Part shown: positions 1 to 10,899 of the stretch, piece by piece
Layout of the letters: each line of letters starts with the position of its first letter
How positions within the stretch are numbered: the first letter of the stretch is position 1
Assembly: GCF_032854445.1 (NCBI RefSeq)
Contig: NC_088307.1
Span: forward strand, 14,274,017-14,338,016
Length of the DNA stretch: 64,000 nt
From: Liolophura sinensis
Lineage: Eukaryota; Mollusca; Polyplacophora; Chitonida; Chitonidae
Reading direction: 5' to 3'
Translations under genes and position numbers: made by a program
Notes under the pieces: model-generated
What the model was told of the DNA's origin: nothing
What the model saw: only the letters and a program-made list of their open reading frames with translations
Database searches by the model: none

Positions 1-1203
1 CTTCGTCGCCAAATAGTTATTCTATGTGGTTTTTAATTGTAATGACGCCCTTGTAATTACGTGGACGTTGCACAATGGCTATGTGAAATCAGCCTGTGAC
101 TCAACGCATGCGTGGTTATTGCTTTTAAGGGTAGAAGCGGATGTGTGAACTCTACAGTCCATCTATACACCACATGATCCGAGACTAAAGACATATTCTG
201 AATGACGGAGAATGTCAGAGCATGGTGACCTAGCCACGGGAAATTATCCTTGAAATTAACTCGTTAAAACAAATGCTGTTGTTATTTAGTAGGGCCTAAA
301 TATCACAGGTTGTCTAGAAGCTAAATGATCTCAACTTGAAACTGTACAAACTATATTAACTTTACCCTTTACCCAGCTTTACTCAGCTTTACCCAAACCT
401 TTCCTTTACCTAACAAACCAACATTAGATCCACTTAATAAAGTTTATGTGAAGCGTAATAATTGCTCTTTAAGATTATTTAATTTAAAAGTGTCACAAAA
501 TATTAGCTTACTTAGGCCAGCTATTTATAAATGTACCTCCGTACATTTAATACGCAATATCTTGAGAACAAGCCTATACCTGTTGAAATTTTACATTTAT
601 TTTTGTTCTTTTTGAAAAGGGAAAAGATGCAAATCTTTATATCAAACAAATTCATTGTAGTTTATAAAAGTCGAGTGAAAACCTGACTGAAGTAATTTAG
701 TTGAGATATTTCTGGTCTGTAGACTTGTCCCACTTTTACATGGCTACAAAACAGCTTTTAAGTTATTTTTTGTGTTGGTATAAAAGGACTGTTTCTATAT
801 ATGGCGATAAAGGCTGTAAAATACGTCAATTTTTAGGTCGATGTAATCTTTTGGTCGATGTAATCTTTTGTTCTTTTTGTTTTTCCAAAAAATAGCTAAG
901 CACCAAATATATTCCATTCACTGGCAATGGCCTGTGTTCAGATTCACTTCATCGTAGTGGGATTCCTAGGGCTCCATCCGGGTTCCTGACCACCATAGTA
1001 TAAGTTACATATGTTTTGTACGGTGACAAAGATAAATAAAAAAACAATAGATAAATAAATGACCATAACATTCTGTATAACCGCTTACAGATAGTACACA
1101 AATCTTGCAGAGTTTTTGAGATATTGTATGGCTACTTAATTACCAGATTCCTTGTCGCTAGAACTTTAACCACCATTCATGTTGTTTTGCTGTTGTCTCA
1201 CAG
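1..1203 (+). other. Intron upstream of the first visible exon, with a SINE-tail fragment
   Basis: AT-rich non-coding sequence. It should be the 3' part of the intron between the unseen head exon and the exon at 1204, whose acceptor is a pyrimidine-rich stretch ending TCTCACAG. About 950-1058 resembles the 3' half of the SINE family found elsewhere in the window, including an AATAAATAAA-like tail. I see no exon here. Confidence 0.6.
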
Positions 1204-1390
1204 CTTCATCAGTCTCAAGAAAGACTTCGAAAAACTGACCAAGACTTTGCAGGAAGAGCACAACCAGCTAGCGGACTATGAGTCGGAAGTCGGTCTCATG
1301 CGTAGGCGCGTTGGTTTCCTCGACGAAGAAAACACCCGGCTGAAGAAGAAAACTACCGAGCAATCTGATGAGATTACCAAGTTACGGGCC
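1204..1390 (+). CDS. IF exon, coil 1B (187 nt)
   Basis: It encodes 62 residues plus one leading base and is a heptad-patterned coil (motifs LQEEHNQLADYESEVGLMRR and DEENTRLKKKT). The donor is GCC|gtaaga. The length equals the minus-strand exon at 29002-29188 exactly. In vertebrate type III genes the equivalent exon is 61 nt; the extra 126 nt encode the 42 residues of coil 1B that lamins and protostome cytoplasmic IFs keep. Confidence 0.92.
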
Positions 1391-4300
1391 GTAAGAAAAT
1401 AACGGTTTCTTCTTCTCATTTTTTATCGAGAATGTCGCTTACTAAACAACGTACATTTCATTTCTGTGGTTGTCATAATTTAGACTCGGATCCAGATTGG
1501 ACACGAGTTCATATTTTTCTATCAGCTTGAAATAGTTCTTGTAGTAGAGTATTGTCCCCTAGTTGGAATTCATCATGCTTTCATGGGCTACCTCTATGTA
1601 ATTGGTTAATTTGTACAAATTTAGCTTTGGTGAAGGGTTGTTCTATAAAAGTGTCTGCTGTTATATTTTGTATCATTGATGTGGTAGATCCTATTGGATG
1701 TCATGATCCCTGTTTTTGTTACTTCACATAAAAGTGAAATGTTCTTGAGTGCAGCATAAAATAAACATTTAGTAAAGCTGCATGTTTCCAACCTAAGTCT
1801 AATGCTATTCTAATTCCAACTGGTTCTGTATTTAAAAAAATGCTGACTGTAGCTTGTGGACAGTGAACAGCTTGGGAGAGTCCATGCGGAAAATAGGGTC
1901 CGCAGTTTGGAGGAAGAGTTGGAATTCCTGAAATCAGTTCATGACCAGGTAGGGTACACCTTCATCAGGATAAGCATCTTAAAAAACTATTCCATGTACA
2001 TATTAGCATTCTTTTATGAAGGTGCTTTATGCGGAGCGCCTTTTAAGAATGCGAGTTGTATCTTATGCTGCTGTGTCTTGTCCAGTCCGCCATACTGGAA
2101 GGTCGTCATTTTGCTATTAGACATAATTACCGGCCAGATTTGTGTGACCAGAGTGAATAATGGTTTCAAACTTCAGCGAAGCATTTTCGAAGATATTTTG
2201 AAACTTCCAGGAAATGAAGGAGCTAGGTGCTCTGGCGTACCGAGATACGACGGCTGAGAACCGTGAGTACTGGAAGAGTGAGCTGGCCGTGGCTATCCGG
2301 GATCTACAGGCAGAGTACGAGACCAAGGTCGACATGATCAAAGCCGAACTGGAGACCAACTATACGTCCAAGGTGAAGCTGTACTCTATTCAACAGCCCT
2401 CTTCTAACTCACAAATACACTTTAGATCCCTTGTGTGAGAAAGACCCGACATAACTGTGCGGTGAAACTAACAGGGTCATGTTTATGCAGAAAAAAATGC
2501 ATAAGGATTAACTGGATAGCATCATTAACAAGATGGCTGCTTTGTGAAAGCATAGATACCTGTTGAATGGCTGGTACGGCTTTTTGGTTCACATCATCTG
2601 AGTGACTCTGTTTATGGAAAACTATGGTACTGTGGTACAGTTGACAACAACGTCTTATGTGTAGACTCAAAAGTGTAAAATGCTAATGAAAGATTTGATT
2701 TTGTCTTCCATTAGATCGTTTCCAATCTTAACGCCAGTGAGTTTGCTGATTGTGTTGTTCTGTGCAATAATTACTCAGGTTAATATATGTTGTGAAAATT
2801 GATTCATTTTTGTGACATTATTGAATTCTGACCTGATCTGATGAACATCTTCATTTTTTTTTGATCAGATACAAAATCTTTAATGTGTGCTCTGTTGCTG
2901 CAATCAGATTGATAATAAAAGCAACATATGCACGTCTAAATAAATCGTCAACTGTTTCCCATTTCATAACGACGTTGTATTACTACATAGATCTCGCAGA
3001 TACAGTCCGGCAATGTACGCTCTACACTCGAGGTGGAACAGAGCAAAGAGGAAACCAAGAAGTCACGCGACCGCCTACAAACGCTGCGCAGCCAACTTCT
3101 GGACCTTGAGAGACAGGCATGTTTTAATATCTTTTCCTTTTGAAATAGAAAATTCAATAAAATCAGGATTATTTAGACACGTGTTTCGGAATGTATGCTA
3201 TTACTTCTTGCATGACTAATCCTAAGTCTTGGAGGTCACCGCCAACATTTGATAAAATATCGTCCATTTAGGGAACATAAAAGGGCAAAAGGGATAAAAT
3301 GAAACAAGAACGTTCAGTGGTTTACAGCATTAACAGCAATCCAGTTATTTGCTATTATCCAGTAGCAGCTAAAGATGCTTGCCTTTCAATCGCTGGAACA
3401 CATGAGGTGCCGGTTTGTGGAGTCTTGGTGACTATAACTTTTGCAAATTTTAGCTTTCAGTGAAGAACCTTAACATGTCGCGCCACAGATATTCTCGCAC
3501 CACATTAGTGGGAGAGTCTCCCACGAGTATCTGTGCGCGACATGTGGAGAAGCTTGTCGATAACTAGCTGAAGTCAGGACTCCATTTTTCTGTCGCTCAT
3601 AAAACTGACAGTCATCGTATACTAGTAAATGAAAATTTTTTGAGTATTTGTTAAAGAATATTAAGTGAAATAGATAATAAATAACAGCAATCCAGGGCCA
3701 CATGAAACAATAGCTTGCAGAGTTTGTATTCGATGTTTTTCCAAATATCTATGTGCAGGTGGGTCACTGGAAATCGCTGTACGAGGACAAGATGACAGAG
3801 TTCGAGGAGAGCGAGAGAAACTGGGACATGCAGATGACTCAGTTACAGACAAACTATGCTGAACTGGAGGAAGAGCTGGAACTTGTCCGTGCCGAGCTGG
3901 ACGAGATCCTGGACGCCAAACTTAGCATGGAGCTAGAGATAGCGGCGTACAGGCGCCTGCTGGAGGGTGACCAAAGTAGGTACGTAGAGGTACCTGACTT
4001 TTACTAGTCTTTACATCAAATCAACCATTCTCTGCTTTCATCGAAACTCTCTTTCTGTCTTCGCATCAGCCATTTATAGTGTGGTGCCACACTAAGATGA
4101 ATCAAGGGGTTCCTCTACGTGTATGTGAACAACATTAATCAATAAAATTGAAATGAAATTTGCACTAATTTCATTGATGAATCAGTAGTATTAAGCGCTA
4201 ACTTAAAAATACTATAACTCTTTACTAATTTAGAGTAAAATTGAAACCTAAAATTACAAATACAGTTTCTTTTTGTGTCTTTTATCATTGTTTTTAAACC

Positions 4301-7300
4301 TCAGCCGTCTATGCAAATTGTAAATACTGTAGACTTAAATGCTAAATTACAAATTTTGAAACTGTTTAATGATTTTATGTGAAGTTTAAACCTAAAGTGT
4401 TACACCCTATTTGGTTTGGTATTTTGTATCATTGTTTTTGTACTTTAACTTCCTGTGATAATTATTTTTTTCTTTGCATGACATATATTTGTTTTTCTAT
4501 CTGATTTCATTTAAGACGTAAAATGCAGCCACGATGCATTTTTTGGTTTCATGTCGCGTTTGTTGTTGTTGTCAGTCTTCGTCGGTGTGTTGACGACTGG
4601 ATGAAAGTGGAGAAAGGCGAAACTCAGTCCGAGGGATCCATCTTTGGAAAAATTATCCATCAAGTGAAGGATTTCGTGCACCCGGACGACAAACAATCTT
4701 CAGGTACCGGGTATAATGTGACTGTTATAATGATTTCATACACCTGGACGACAAACAGTCTTCAGGTACAGGGTATAATATGACTGTTATAATGATTTCA
4801 TACACCTGGACGACAACCAATCTTCAGGTACAGGGTATAATATGACTGTTACAATGATTTCATACATCTGGACGACAACCAGTCTTCAGGTACAGGGTAT
4901 AATGTGACTGTTACAATGATTTCATACACCTGGACGACAACCAATCTTCAGGTACAGGGTATAATATGAGTGGTACAATGATTTCATTCACCCGAACGAA
5001 CAATCTTCAGGTACAGGGTATAATGGGACCGTTATAATGATTTCATGCACCCGGACGACAAACAGTCTTCAGGTACAGGGACTAATATGACTGTTACAAT
5101 AATTTCATACAACCGGACGACAACCAATCTTCAGGTACAGGGTATAATGTGACTGTTACAATGATTTGGTACACCCGGACGACAAACAATCTTCAGGTAC
5201 AGGGTATAATGTGACTGTTACAATAATTCCGTACACCCGAACGACAAACAATCTTCAGGTATAGAGTATAATGTGACTGTTACAATAATTTCGTTAACCC
5301 AGACGACAAACAGTCTTCAGGTACAGGGTATAATATGAGTGGTACAATGATTTCATGCACAGGTACAGGATATAATGTGGGTGATACAATGGCAAGCACG
5401 GGTTTTAATTTAACAGAAATAAAACCCTTAAACCATATGTCTAATTGCATCGCTAACGTACCCCACATGAAGTTTAGAAAGCAAAGACCTACCTTCTTAT
5501 TTCTGTGATGCTGCACAAACGAGAGGCAGGAGTTCAAAGTAAGGAAATCAGCTTGAAAGCCCATCTTATGTTGTCAGGTTTAGCCATGCAGACGCGAGTT
5601 ATTTTCCATAACCCTTACGTTACCCGTCATCTTATGTTATCACGTTTAGCCATGCAGACGCGAGCTATTTTCCATAACCCTTATGTCACCCGTCATCTTA
5701 TGTTGTCACGTTTAGCCACGCAGACGCGAGTTATTTTCCATAACCCTTATGTCACCCGTCATCTTATGTTGTCACGTTTAGCCATGCAGACACGAGTTAT
5801 TTTCCATAACCCTTATGTCACCCGTCATCTTATGTTGTCACGTTTAGCCATGCAGACGCGAGCTATTTTCCATAACCCTTACGTCACCCGTCATCTTATG
5901 TTGTCACGTTTAGCCATGCAGACGCGAGCTATTTTCCATAACCCTTACGTCACCCGTCATCTTATGTTGTCACGCTTAGCCATGCAGACGCAAGTTATTT
6001 TCCATAACCCTTATGTCACCCGTTATCTTATGTTATCACGTTTAGCCATGCAGACGCGAGTAATTTTCCATAACCCTTACGTCACTCGAACCCTGCTTTA
6101 TCTTTTAACCTTTTGAACCTGATGTACAAGTGTCACAACATCGTGTTTCCAGTTGGTCTAACGTGACGCATCCCCAGGTCTCGTAAGAATTCCTGATTAA
6201 CAGTCGATTTATGCACGTCAGGAAACCTACAGATACATTTAAGGTTATTTTCACCCCTCTTCTTGTATAATTACGGTTATGTTAACTGATTCAAACACGT
6301 TTTGTGCTTATTTTGTCCTGCTAAGTGAAATTATGAATAAAATGTGATAAATGAAGTGTCTAATAAATAGTAAAATTATCTTAATAATGCCATTCCATTT
6401 TTATTTAACAACCGAGCTTGAACCAAACTTAAGGACATGACATGTCTTCCGCATGGCTCGCCCTTATCATCCCGGGATATCACAGAGACCTATACCGGAT
6501 ATTTTGGGCAGAGAACACACAAGCGCAAATTCAGCAGTATTTCTGCCTTTATCAATGCACGTGGTAGGCTTACAGTTCGAAATCTGTGGTAATGTTCCTG
6601 AAATCTATTAATCCGATTCTGTTGTAACTTCTTGAACTTTAGAAAATCATTTAGAACACTATAATCTGTATATGTACGTGTCTTGCATTTTCTGAAAGGC
6701 AATGATTTGAGACATTCTCAGTAAATACAGAAACTTGATTTGATTATCGATTGACCAAGAATTTCCGGTATAGCCGCTTATACACTTGTATAGTCTTGTA
6801 AAGGGAGATAACTGTGCGTGACATCAATTTTCTGCTTCAGCTTCAATCAACATTTGAAGCTCAAAATTTGGTTAATGCACAGATTACAATCGGAAAACCT
6901 CACCTCGACTAGGGCAGAGTGCCGTAAACTAACTGCCTAATTAAACTCTGGTTTTAGGTTCAGACAAACGAGAAATACTATAGTTACTTTTAAGCACTGA
7001 CCCCAGGCTTAAAACTTACATTATTCTTTTTGAAATGATGCCGTGAGCAAATGTTGAATGTCTTGTTGAACTTGAGTCATATATTCTAAAATAAAAATGT
7101 TTTCTTTTTTTTTTCAAACAGTGACCCATAGCGGGTGCCGATGCTAACTTTTTTCTAACTAGCACGCACGGATTTGATTGTAAATAATTATTTCAGTATT
7201 TTCAAAGGACTGAATTGCGTGTCTGACTTTATCCAGGTATTGTATTACAATAGCTTAATTTCGTGGGACAAAACTTGTTTACTTTCTTAGTTTTACCTAT

Positions 7301-9796
7301 GTTTATAATGTAATGAATTTTGCAGAAAGCAGCAAGTTCTCCAGTCAGCGCCTGGCCTCCGAGATGTCCATCAAAACCACTGTACATAAGACATCATCTG
7401 GCAATCTGTCAGTGGACGAGACCAGCCCGGATAACTCGTACGTTGTCATCAGGAACAAAGGAGAAAAGGTGACTGCCGTCTTCGGATCCTTTTCATCTTT
7501 ACTTATTTCTTACTTTCCTTATTTCTTACTTTCATTTAAAACAACCAGAATTAAGAAGTTTATTTGTTACTAGTAGACACACTCACATTAACAAAAATTT
7601 CCAAAAGACGTACTACAGACAAATGACCTCTGACATTGAAACATAAAGTGTGAGGTCACAAGTTCGAATCCTGCTCGGGTTTGTTACGCTGTGGCTTAAA
7701 TCAGGACTCCTGTCTCATGTATATCTAAATGGATAGATGTTATATGTGCCAAAGTTATACGACGGAGCCACAGTTTATGGTGAGAGGAAACCGGGCAGAA
7801 CCCGGGGGAAACCCGGACCAACCACAGGACTATCCACAACTTTCCCACCTACCACCGGAGAGGAAGCCAGCATGAACCAGACTCATTACTCATCGGTAAG
7901 AGGCTCATTGGTCATTGTGCTATTTAGAGAATATAATAAACATTTTAAAGGCATCGTATTTTTAATTTCTTTTTTTTTTCTAGGCTGAGAAAATGGACGG
8001 TATCGTCCTTAGAAGGACTGTGGACGGGGAAGTGAGGACGTACATTTCAAATTCAAGAATCTGACTTTGAACCCGGGAAAGACAATTCGGGTAAACGTTT
8101 ATGCCATGCAGAAGTTTAAAAAATGTCCGAATCGTTATATAATCATTGCAACGTTTGATATTTCCACGAATGTTGATGCAGTTGTGAATATTTGTAAAAT
8201 CTTTGTGTATACGATTTATATTCTGAAACAAAGCTGATTGAATTTTGGTGCAAAATTTGACACTCATTTATTACTTGTCATTAAAATAAATTTATTATCA
8301 ACAAACCACCTAATTTTTTTATCATTCCTAGTGTCCATACAGAAAATATGTTGAAGAAAAAGGCTTGTTATGTGTCCACGCCATGAATACTAAATCAAAC
8401 ACGATCTCTTAAAATGCTTTATTGTTTTTACAGTTATAAAGGATATCCGTACAAGGCCATTTTGTGTTGACACACTTCATACACGTGTTCAAACAACCTT
8501 AAATCAGAGTTAATTGTCTTTCTACAACCGTTAGGTAGTCTTTTCTTATATATGGTAATAGCTAACTTATTTACTGTTTATCCAAAATTGCTGTAATACA
8601 CAAAACGAACCCCTTAAAATTAACAGAATGCTTTCTGATTGATGGCAGAATAGATTGCTAGCGGAACATCATATTTTGAAGAACATAATACCTCGTTACA
8701 CAAACAAAAGACAATTCTGAAATATATAACACGGTAGTTTGTAGAAATTACAAAATCTATTCTAACATCACTTAAAAACCATAGTATTTAGTCTATTAAA
8801 TAGATTATTTTAGAGTTTAACAGTTCACATGAATGAGGATGAGTATACTGTTTGATTTGTGAGTAGAACGGCTACCTGACTACACTTATCCAAACTGTTC
8901 ATGGCCGTCAAGCTTCACGATCATAACACTTTGTGACATGAATATTTCTCTTCATGCCTGCAGATTGTGACGAAAAGCTTCAAAGGCAAAACCAACACGG
9001 ACTACGTATTCGAAGGAGAAGCTGCTGGCATGGGTAGAAATGTCGTCTTGTCGCTCTTCAACGAAAAAGGGGAGGTAAGAAACTTAACAGGTATTTGCAT
9101 ACATGCTTTCCATGAGCAGAGAGAGATTCTCAGAGAGAAACCAGCTGCTTAATATGTGGACATGTAAACAGCCATTAGAATATGTCTTAGAAAGGATGTG
9201 TGGTAAATTTTTGACAACCATAAGTTTACAACCATTGTAAATCCCATGGTGTTTGATAAACAACCGGTACTTATTTAGTTAGTTATTTTGATTTGCATTT
9301 TACGCCAACTTCAAGAATATTTCACTTATACGACGGCGGCCAGCAATGCATGTGGTTGAACGAAAAACTGGACAGGTTCCCCCCGCCCTCCCCCCAAGGG
9401 AAACACACGACCATCCGCAGTTTACTGCCAAACCTTCCCATTTACACTACAGAGGAAGTCAGAATTGAGTTGAATTCAAAATCACAGTGACAGCATTGAT
9501 GCGAGACTCCAGAGTGATCCTGCTGCGCGAGCACTCAAAGCAATCTGTCAAGAAGACCCCAAAACGTCGGGTGCAACTGGCGTAGATTCAGACTAGGGTT
9601 ACTAGGGAATCGGGCTGAGACAGGTAGACACAGAAGATAAATACCTAAAAAATTGGATGTAAAGATTCAGCTTGGCTTCAGTACCCTGTTGTTTCGAAAT
9701 TAGCCGTCAGGTATTCTACAGTTGTGTAGAAATTCATTTCTGTTTCTTGCATTTCAGGAGCAAGCTTCCCTGGTCATGAAGAACGTATATGGCTAG
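1204..9796 (+). CDS. Cytoplasmic intermediate filament protein with lamin-tail domain, 5'-partial gene (ten exons)
   Basis: The ten exons are 1204-1390, 1853-1948, 2211-2372, 2991-3116, 3759-3979, 4576-4703, 7326-7468, 7984-8090, 8964-9074 and 9758-9796. IF proteins form coiled-coil dimers that assemble into 10-nm cytoplasmic filaments. The translation shows the rod from coil 1B onward, the rod-end motif AAYRRLLEG, a linker and an LTD. Splice phases agree at every junction (2/1 into exon 1204, then 0,0,0,0, 2, 1, 0, 0, 0). The first visible exon opens with the third base of a codon and no head exon exists between 1 and 1203, so the 5' exon lies left of the window. Exon lengths match those of the minus-strand paralogue. 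Oddities: a GC donor at 3117, an exon end expanded into a tandem repeat, and a one-base frameshift in exon 7984-8090. The protein is more diverged than the minus-strand gene. The family call is firm; function of this copy is not proven. Confidence 0.9.
1853..1948 (+). CDS. IF exon, coil 1B end (96 nt)
   Basis: It encodes 32 residues containing AENRVRSLEEELEFLKSVH, the conserved distal coil 1B. The acceptor is ACTGTAG, the donor CAG|gtaggg, and both ends are in phase 0. The 96-nt length equals the paralogue (26858-26953) and the corresponding vertebrate type III IF exon. Confidence 0.93.
2211..2372 (+). CDS. IF exon, coil 2 start (162 nt)
   Basis: It encodes 54 residues beginning EMKELGALAYRDTTAENREY and covers linker L12 and the start of coil 2. 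The acceptor is CTTCCAG and the donor AAG|gtgaag; both ends are phase 0. Length and sequence match the paralogous exon 25719-25880. Confidence 0.94.
2991..3116 (+). CDS. IF exon, coil 2 (126 nt) with GC donor
   Basis: It encodes 42 residues with the shared core SKEETKKSRDRLQTLRSQL. I chose the acceptor CTACATAG at 2990, not CTCGCAG at 2999, because it gives exactly 126 nt as in the paralogue (25080-25205) and aligns the residues before SKEET without a gap. The donor reads CAG|gcatgt, so this looks like a GC-AG intron. No GT donor nearby keeps the homology. Confidence 0.88.
3473..3545. repeat. Inverted repeat (hairpin) in an intron
   Basis: The arms ACATGTCGCGCCACAGATA and its near-complement run inward from 3473 and 3545, with a second complementary block (GTGGGAGA against TCTCCCAC) closer to the centre. 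The result is a stem of roughly 27 pairs with an asymmetric interior loop. It lies in the GC-AG intron and has no coding role that I can see. It may be a MITE remnant. Confidence 0.7.
3759..3979 (+). CDS. IF exon, distal coil 2 with rod-end motif (221 nt)
   Basis: It encodes about 73 residues and ends with the IF signature KLSMELEIAAYRRLLEGD, the helix-termination consensus needed for filament assembly. The acceptor is TGTGCAG and the donor TAG|gtacgt, leaving phase 2. Its 221 nt equal the vertebrate type III exon. The paralogous exon measures 220 nt and is frameshifted. Reading through this donor ends the frame at TAG 4005-4007. Confidence 0.95.
3980..4575 (+). other. Intron with possible read-through terminus
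   Basis: AT-rich intron. If unspliced, the reading frame continues ten codons past the donor (to PDFY) and stops at 4005-4007; an AATAAA lies at 4142-4147. This could make a tailless isoform, but the homologous gene does not show the same arrangement, so it remains a possibility only. Confidence 0.35.
4576..4703 (+). CDS. IF exon, post-rod linker (128 nt)
   Basis: The acceptor GTTGTTGTCAG leaves one base, T, that completes the serine codon begun by the previous exon (AG+T). The text reads SLRRCVDDWMKVEKGETQ... and ends DDKQSS plus one base before gtaccg. The LRRCVDDWM segment aligns with LKNVVESM of the minus-strand short-tail exon, so the two are homologous, but this one splices on to the LTD while the other ends in a stop. 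Its last 34 bases are the founder of the tandem repeat that follows. Confidence 0.85.
4670..5395 (+). repeat. 62-bp tandem repeat containing exon end plus donor
   Basis: Eleven to twelve units have a period of 62 bp (one of 59, the last truncated at 42). CAGG markers are at 4701, 4763, 4825, 4887, 4949, 5008, 5070, 5132, 5194, 5256, 5318 and 5360. Each unit carries a copy of the exon's last ~34 bases and of the first ~28 bases of the intron, so the junction TCTTCAG|gtacag is repeated. The period is not a multiple of three, so a later donor would change the frame in most cases. Confidence 0.93.
5562..6089 (+). repeat. 66-bp minisatellite, eight units
   Basis: Eight near-identical 66-bp units contain CTTATGTTGTCACG, TTAGCCATGCAGACGCGAG and TTTTCCATAACCC. 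The period is a multiple of three and free of stops in one frame, so a long open frame (5505-6116) appears. It lies inside the intron between 4703 and 7326, lacks exon-like flanks and is best explained as non-coding satellite DNA. Confidence 0.92.
6090..7325 (+). other. Remainder of the intron before the LTD
   Basis: Non-coding AT-rich sequence ending in the acceptor of the 7326 exon (AATTTTGCAG). I see no exon, and only a short poly(T) stretch near 7110. Confidence 0.6.
7326..7468 (+). CDS. IF exon, start of lamin-tail domain (143 nt)
   Basis: Two leading bases complete the glutamate codon from the previous exon (G+AA). The text runs SSKFSSQRLASEMSIKTTVH then NLSVDETSPDNSYVVIRNKG, the first strands of an LTD immunoglobulin-like fold. 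The donor AAG|gtgact is phase 0. The paralogue is at 19045-19196. Confidence 0.9.
7740..7923 (-). repeat. SINE family 1 copy, 5'-diverged
   Basis: It shares GAGAGGAAACCGGGCAGA, CCCGGGGGAAACCC and GGAGAGGAAGCCAGCATGA with the other family 1 copies in the window, in minus orientation. It sits in the short intron between two LTD exons. Confidence 0.75.
7984..8090 (+). CDS. IF exon, lamin-tail domain, one base short (107 nt)
   Basis: It starts AEKMDGIVLRRTVDGEVRTY and, in another frame, continues FKFKNLTLNPGKTIR to the donor CGG|gtaaac. Both halves match the LTD of the paralogue (DGKSEVYYNFPMGFVLRSGK in exon 18523-18630, 108 nt). The frame breaks near 8041-8048 (TACATTTC): one A fewer than TACAATTTC, which would give TYNF like the paralogue's YYNF. 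As written the frame stops at TGA 8062-8064. Confidence 0.85.
8091..8963 (+). other. Intron within the LTD
   Basis: AT-rich; no repeat copy or exon seen. It ends in the acceptor CATGCCTGCAG. Confidence 0.6.
8964..9074 (+). CDS. IF exon, lamin-tail domain (111 nt)
   Basis: It encodes 37 residues, IVTKSFKGKTNTDYVF then GMGRNVVLSLFNEKGE, the last LTD strands. Phase is 0 at both ends and the donor is GAG|gtaaga. It aligns with the paralogous 117-nt exon (IWARKY... ending LLNGSGE) but is two codons shorter. Confidence 0.9.
9290..9545 (-). repeat. SINE family 1 copy
   Basis: Minus orientation: TTTTACGCC, GAATATTTCACTTATACGACGG and GCGGCCAGCA near 9297-9345, then a diverged tRNA-like part to about 9545. 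Confidence 0.75.
9758..9796 (+). CDS. IF terminal exon with stop
   Basis: The acceptor GCATTTCAG opens a 39-nt coding stretch, EQASLVMKNVYG then TAG. Its length and shape match the paralogue's last exon (EKASHTQKTLYH, stop). A polyadenylation signal AATAAA follows at 9908-9913, giving a 3' UTR of about 130 nt. Confidence 0.88.
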   Translation, partial: EQASLVMKNVYG

Positions 9797-9907
9797 ACTC
9801 TAACTTCCCGGCTCTGTTGTATGCACATCCAGGTCACTTTTTTGCGTTTAACATATATATTTTATTACCCAAAACATAGAAATGTCTCGATAAAAGATGC
9901 AGAACAC

Positions 9908-9913
9908 AATAAA
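9908..9913 (+). terminator. Polyadenylation signal AATAAA
   Basis: The canonical hexamer lies 112 nt after the stop of the plus-strand IF gene, in AT-rich sequence. Confidence 0.6.
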
Positions 9914-10899
9914 AACTAATTCACCTCAGTTTTGAATTAAGTCAAAATTTCGATGATTTTCACGGATGTATATGACTTAAAATTAGGAGCACTTGGATGT
10001 AACCAATATTATGTTCAGACAAATGTGTGGAAATCTGAAATTCTCCGCACGGTCATAAACTCTGTATACCTTTTGATGTTTTAAATTTTGATTTAATTAA
10101 AAAATTACTTTGCGGAATTGAGCCCAGTTCATGTTTATTAATCGAGGGTCAGCTACTTTTTCTGGTGTTTTATGTTTGGTGTTTTACGAATTAAGTTATA
10201 CTACATCTTGAAGATTACATTTTAATGATAGGTCATCAAGGGAAAATGGATATAAAACATTCTAATGATATTCCGTGACTTATTCAACATTCCTGGTGCA
10301 GTAAAAAGATTCTGAATGGAAGTATTGTTTCCTTTTAATTACGCTTTATTAAATCTGTAAGAAACAGGCTGCGAGCGTGTTCACAACAGGTGATACAATT
10401 TTGACGTAGGATGTTCATAATCACTACATGAGAAACTGAATGCTTTTCCACTGATATTTGATTTAAATAAAATTTTCCTGATTTACTCCTCTTGTATATT
10501 GTGCCTTGGATGTGTTAGCTTTCTCCACATTGGGTGGAACACAAACCATTTTACGAAATGTTTTGTCCTTTTTCTAATTTGGGGAACTTTGAAACTGTTC
10601 CACTCGGATTGTGACTGGGTGAAGCGTCATGTGTTGGGTAATCGGATTAATATTTCACTGAGGCAGCAAATTAAAATTCTCTTTAACGTCCTGAAATTAC
10701 CAGGCTAATTTCGATTGATTCGATCATTTTGTTCGTTAAAAATGGAACATAAATAAACACCAACCCGGCCATCATGAGTGCTATACTTTTGGTCTTACTA
10801 CGGGTTGTCTTCGTTTCCGGTTATGTCAAGACGACGTTTCCCTGTAACATTGCTACTTAATTCATAATGCTGCCTCACAAATCACCATGTATAGATTTA

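Noticed and set aside
2999-3116. Exon start at the CTCGCAG acceptor
   Set aside because: It would give 117 nt and a 3-residue gap against the paralogue; the CTACATAG acceptor gives the conserved 126 nt.
5505-6116. 203-codon open reading frame as a gene
   Set aside because: It is made of 66-bp tandem repeats inside an intron and stays open only because the period is a multiple of three.
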